64,000 bases of DNA, taken from NCBI RefSeq assembly GCF_900110415.1, contig NZ_FODR01000001.1, positions 620,001-684,000 of the forward strand. Direction: 5' to 3'. Position 1 is the stretch's first letter; every line of letters starts with the position of its first letter. Source of the stretch: Mucilaginibacter sp. OK283 (lineage in GTDB: Bacteria > Bacteroidota > Bacteroidia > Sphingobacteriales > Sphingobacteriaceae). Below are positions 60,751 through 64,000 of this stretch, piece by piece. Below the pieces are notes generated by a model that made no database searches, was not told the origin of the DNA, and saw only the letters and a program-made list of their open reading frames with translations. Made by a program: the position numbers and the translations under genes.

Positions 60751-62652
60751 ATGAAAAAATTATTCCTGTTACTCGGTTGCTGTGGGCTGCATTTTTTATC
60801 GTTTGGCCAGGCGCCTAATAATGCCTTGTCTATCATCCCCGAACCTGTTAAGGTTACTCAAAAAACGGGCAAATTTGTATTGCCTAAGATTGTTGTGTTG
60901 GAAACCGGCAACCAGGCCCAGCTGGCCCCTGTTATAGCGTACCTGAAAAAGAAGCTTGGCACTGCTGCTGGCACTGCTATTGCGGTAAAAAATATTGCAC
61001 CAACGGCATCCATAAAGTTTGTTATAAATAAAAAAAATGACCCGCTAATTGGTGCCGAAGGTTATAACCTATCGGTAACTGCAAAAAAAGTGGTGATAAA
61101 AGCGAATGCGCCCGCCGGTTTATTTTATGGCGTGCAAACTTTTATGCAGTTACTGCCAAAGGAAATAGAAAGCAAAGAATTTGTGAAAGGTATTAAATGG
61201 ACAGCCCCTGCGGTTGATATAACCGATTACCCAAGGTTTGAATGGCGGGGCCTGATGTTTGATGTTGCCCGCCACTTTTTTACCAAAGCCGAGGTGGAGC
61301 AGTATATCGATAACATGGTAAAATACAAGCTTAACCTGCTGCACCTGCACTTAACCGACGATGAAGGCTGGCGTGTAGAAATTAAAAGCCTGCCAAAACT
61401 AACTACCGTGGGCGCTTATAATGTAAAAAAAGTTGGGCAGTTTGGCACGTTTACCCCGCCGGCTGCTGATGAGCCTCGCACCTATGGCGGCTTTTATACC
61501 CAGGAAGATATAAAAGAACTTGTACAGTACGCCAAGGACCGTTTTGTTAATATTTTGCCCGAGGTTGATGTGCCCGGCCATAGCCTTGCCGCGGTTGTAG
61601 CTTATCCCGAACTTTCATGCACACCGGGCGCCGATAAATACGTGGTAAACTCCGGCGAGCCGTTTATGAACTGGAACGGGCCGCATAATACCGCCATTGT
61701 AGATAATACCCTTTGCCCGGCCAATGAAAACGTATACGTTTTTTTGGATAAGGTGATGACCGAAATTGCCCAGCTTTTTCCCTTTGGTTATATCCATGTA
61801 GGTGGCGACGAATGCGCTAAAAACTTTTGGGAGCAAAGCGAGGCTATTAAGGCGCTGATGGTAAAAGAAAACCTGAAAACCCAGCAGGAGGTACAAAGCT
61901 ATTTTGAAAAACGGCTTGAAAAAATAGTAGAATCAAAAGGGAAAAAATTCATGGGCTGGGACGAGATACTGGAGGGGGGCCTTGGGCCTAATGCGGCTGT
62001 AATGAGCTGGCGTGGCGTTAAAGGCGGTATTGAGGCAGCTAAAATGGGCCACGATGTAGTAATGAGCCCAACCACGTTTGCCTACCTGGATTATATGCAA
62101 AGCGATGTAAACGAAACCAAAATTTACGCTAAACTACGCCTGAACAAAACTTATGAATATGAGCCGGTGCCCGATAGCGTAGATGCTAAACTGATAAAAG
62201 GCGCACAAGCCAACCTGTGGACAGAGCAGGTATACAACATACGCCAGGCCGAATATATGACCTGGCCGCGTGGTATGGCCATTGCCGAACTGGTATGGTC
62301 GCCTAAAGAGAAAAAAAGCTGGCCTTACTTTTTTGGCAAAGTTGAAAAACATTTTGAACGCTTTGACGAAGCCGAAACCAAATATGCTCCAAGTGTGTAT
62401 GATCCTTCATTCAGCGCTACTAAAAATCCGGATAATACACTTAAAATAACCCTTACCAGCGAGGCACCCGGGTTGGATATCTATTATAGTTTTGATAACT
62501 CGTTCCCCGATAATTTTTATCCTAAGTACACGGCCCCTATTGATGCGCCTAAAGATGCCACGCAATTGAGGGTGATAACTTATCGTGGTAAAAAAGTAAT
62601 TGGCCGCATGACAACCATGCCGTTGGCAGACCTGGCTAAAAAGGCAAAGTAG
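60751..62652 (+). CDS. GH20 beta-N-acetylhexosaminidase
   Basis: About 633 residues: signal peptide (MKKLFLLLGCCGLHFLSFG), the GH20b N-terminal domain (about 20-145), the catalytic barrel starting YPRFEWRGLMFDVARHFF, with NLLHLHLTDDEGWRVE and the catalytic Asp-Glu pair in HVGGDECAKNFW (Asp353, Glu354), VMSWRGVKGG, and ANLWTEQV. A C-terminal segment resembles a chitobiase-type beta module (PGLDIYYSFDNSFPDN). It removes terminal GlcNAc/GalNAc from glycans or chitin fragments by substrate-assisted catalysis. The start at 60751 begins the signal peptide. Confidence 0.94.
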   Translation: MKKLFLLLGCCGLHFLSFGQAPNNALSIIPEPVKVTQKTGKFVLPKIVVLETGNQAQLAPVIAYLKKKLGTAAGTAIAVKNIAPTASIKFVINKKNDPLIGAEGYNLSVTAKKVVIKANAPAGLFYGVQTFMQLLPKEIESKEFVKGIKWTAPAVDITDYPRFEWRGLMFDVARHFFTKAEVEQYIDNMVKYKLNLLHLHLTDDEGWRVEIKSLPKLTTVGAYNVKKVGQFGTFTPPAADEPRTYGGFYTQEDIKELVQYAKDRFVNILPEVDVPGHSLAAVVAYPELSCTPGADKYVVNSGEPFMNWNGPHNTAIVDNTLCPANENVYVFLDKVMTEIAQLFPFGYIHVGGDECAKNFWEQSEAIKALMVKENLKTQQEVQSYFEKRLEKIVESKGKKFMGWDEILEGGLGPNAAVMSWRGVKGGIEAAKMGHDVVMSPTTFAYLDYMQSDVNETKIYAKLRLNKTYEYEPVPDSVDAKLIKGAQANLWTEQVYNIRQAEYMTWPRGMAIAELVWSPKEKKSWPYFFGKVEKHFERFDEAETKYAPSVYDPSFSATKNPDNTLKITLTSEAPGLDIYYSFDNSFPDNFYPKYTAPIDAPKDATQLRVITYRGKKVIGRMTTMPLADLAKKAK

Positions 62653-62687
62653 TTTCCTGAGCGCCCGGAATAAAATGGCCTGTGTTA

Positions 62688-64000
62688 TCAGGTGGATGGC
62701 AGCGTTATGATATGGTCTAATATCATCTGGGTTGCTCCGGTATGCTCCCTTACATAATCACCTGCTTTTTTGCTTGTAATATTGTAAAAAGCGTCATCAT
62801 TAACAAGCGTATCAACAATGCCTTTAAGTTGGTTAACATCACTGATGCTAAACCCGGCCTTTAAGGCGATAAGCTCCTTTGCCTCGTTAAATTTTTGATA
62901 ATTAGGGCCGAAGATAACAGGTAAGCCAAACGCGGCCGCCTCTAGCGTATTGTGTATCCCTACGCCAAAACCACCGCCTATATAAGCGATGCTTCCATAA
63001 GCATACAGGGACGAAAGCATGCCGATATTATCAATAACCAGGGTGGTGGTTAAGTTGTGAGTCGTGAGCGGCGAATGCTGAGTGGTAAGCTCCTGATTTT
63101 GAGTTTTGAATTTTTCACCAGTTGTTGTTTCTTCGTGGTGTTCAAGAGTGCTTCGCAGTTTTGAATTTTGAATTAATTCGGAGTATCTGATTGCCGATTG
63201 TGCAGGTAACAAATTAACCAGGTCCTTTACCTTTTCCTCATCAATTTCATGGGGGGCAAAAATAAATTTCCAGTCGGGGTATAGTTCGGGTAGGGCGGCA
63301 AGCAAGGCTTCGTCCTGCGGCCAGGTGCTGCCGGCAATAAAAACTTTTTGGCCGTTTATAATTTCGGCAACATCGGGAATTTTTTTAGGATCCTGGGCAT
63401 TGGCCCATACCCTGTCAAAGCGGGTATCGCCGCTAACGGTGGCGTTAGTTATACCAATGGATTGCAATAGCTGTTTCGATGCCTCATCCTGCAAAAAAAA
63501 GTGGCTTACAAAGCTTAATATTTTGCGGTGCAGGCCGCCGTACCATTTGAAGAACACCTGTTTAGGCCTGAATATTCCCGATACAATGTACAAGGGGACT
63601 TGTCTTTTATGCGTTTCCTTAAAAAAATGGTACCAATACTCGTACTTGGTAAAAACGGCCATTTCGGGCTGTATGGCATCAATAAATTGTTTGGCATTTT
63701 TTGCAGTATCCAATGGTAAATAGTACACAAAATCGGCAAGCGGCGTGTTTTTCCTGATCTCGTAGCCCGATGGCGAAAAAAAAGAAATCACTATCTTTTT
63801 GCCCGGATAGGTGGCCTTTATCGCTTCTAATATAGGCCTGCCCTGCTCAAATTCGCCTAACGATGCAAAATGAAACCAAATACTGCTGTCAATCCGTATA
63901 AGTTTTTGTTTTTTCCGGCCATTTATCCATTGGCTTGCTTTTTGATTAAATAGTGAAGCTATGTAAATGGATATAAAATAGAACCGTAACCCAATAGTAT
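62688..64000 (-). CDS. waaA: 3-deoxy-D-manno-octulosonic acid transferase, 5' end cut by window
   Basis: The reading frame continues upstream to the window edge, past the internal GTG at 63791: SIWFHFASLGEFEQGRPIL and SQWINGRKKQ are encoded at about 63840-63920, and the N terminus lies outside. WaaA transfers KDO from CMP-KDO to lipid A at the inner membrane. Motifs: SFFSPSGYEIRK, FTKYEYWYHF, VSGDTRFDRV, FIFAPHEIDEEKV, TLVIDNIGMLSSLYAYG and YIGGGFGVGIHNTLEAA. Between RYSELIQN and TLVIDNIG is an insertion of about 40 residues (HHEETTTGEKFKTQNQELTT region) translated from short repeats and probably a surface loop. Confidence 0.92.
   Translation of the reverse strand, partial: TIGLRFYFISIYIASLFNQKASQWINGRKKQKLIRIDSSIWFHFASLGEFEQGRPILEAIKATYPGKKIVISFFSPSGYEIRKNTPLADFVYYLPLDTAKNAKQFIDAIQPEMAVFTKYEYWYHFFKETHKRQVPLYIVSGIFRPKQVFFKWYGGLHRKILSFVSHFFLQDEASKQLLQSIGITNATVSGDTRFDRVWANAQDPKKIPDVAEIINGQKVFIAGSTWPQDEALLAALPELYPDWKFIFAPHEIDEEKVKDLVNLLPAQSAIRYSELIQNSKLRSTLEHHEETTTGEKFKTQNQELTTQHSPLTTHNLTTTLVIDNIGMLSSLYAYGSIAYIGGGFGVGIHNTLEAAAFGLPVIFGPNYQKFNEAKELIALKAGFSISDVNQLKGIVDTLVNDDAFYNITSKKAGDYVREHTGATQMILDHIITLPST
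63050..63180. repeat. Short repeats inserted in frame in waaA
   Basis: The plus strand shows GTTGTGAGTCGTGAGCGGCG at 63054, TTTTGAGTTTTGAATTTTT near 63098 and GTTTTGAATTTTGAATTAA near 63160. These are the simple palindromic type of sequence found between genes elsewhere in the window. The length keeps the waaA frame open. Confidence 0.6.

Overview
The window looks like a chromosomal segment of a soil or freshwater Bacteroidota bacterium, most likely family Sphingobacteriaceae and probably Mucilaginibacter or a close relative. The pointers are a SusC/SusD pair, a type IX secretion sorting domain, many Bacteroidota lipoproteins, promoters of the TTTG-N18/19-TAnnTTTG type, weak ribosome binding sites, GH92 and GH20 enzymes, and many small dispersed palindromes between genes. 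The genus is inferred from gene content and not proven. There is one tRNA and no rRNA, phage, plasmid, CRISPR or full insertion sequence.

Layout. 1-11 kb: small lipoproteins (DUF4397, DUF2141), a LytS/LytTR two-component pair, a thioredoxin-like protein, a TonB C-terminal-domain protein, an M23 peptidase, rbfA, a LolC/E-type permease, an MBL hydrolase, initiator tRNA-Met and an NlpC/P60 hydrolase. 11-19 kb: a redoxin, a PAS protein without an ATPase domain, an M57 metalloprotease, a T9SS-secreted S8 protease and a DUF4153 protein. 19-23 kb: phosphate transporter, universal stress protein and metallophosphoesterase. 23-36 kb: a glycan locus with a membrane-spanning LamG/kelch-wHTH-BTAD regulator, a GGGTTAA inverted-repeat cluster, a putative glycosidase, a GH92 alpha-mannosidase and SusC/SusD. 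36-39 kb (minus strand): trpE-trpG-trpC behind a leader peptide with tandem Trp codons and an attenuator. 39-48 kb (minus strand): membrane proteins and a thiamine locus (thiE, PafA-like phosphatase, acyl-CoA dehydrogenase-like flavoprotein, PnuC/PnuT transporter, TonB-dependent receptor) behind a TPP riboswitch. 48-64 kb: aspS, three FKBP lipoproteins, an M20 hydrolase, small proteins, an ECF sigma/anti-sigma/VWA module, MscS, GH20 and a KDO transferase (waaA) that runs off the right edge.

The most striking feature is the activity of small palindromic elements. (1) An 84-nt element of two inverted CCCCCT/AGGGGG palindromes sits inside the TPP riboswitch; removing it restores a normal 5-nt junction. 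(2) A related 116-nt element starts at the trpE stop codon and supplies the start codon and first residues of trpG. (3) Other repeats are translated as the C-terminal tail of the PnuT-like transporter and as an insertion inside WaaA. (4) A perfect 25-bp inverted repeat sits next to the aspS promoter. The other candidate for a little-described system is the one-piece transmembrane regulator at 23.1-25.6 kb, with a possible operator just after it and glycan-degrading genes downstream.
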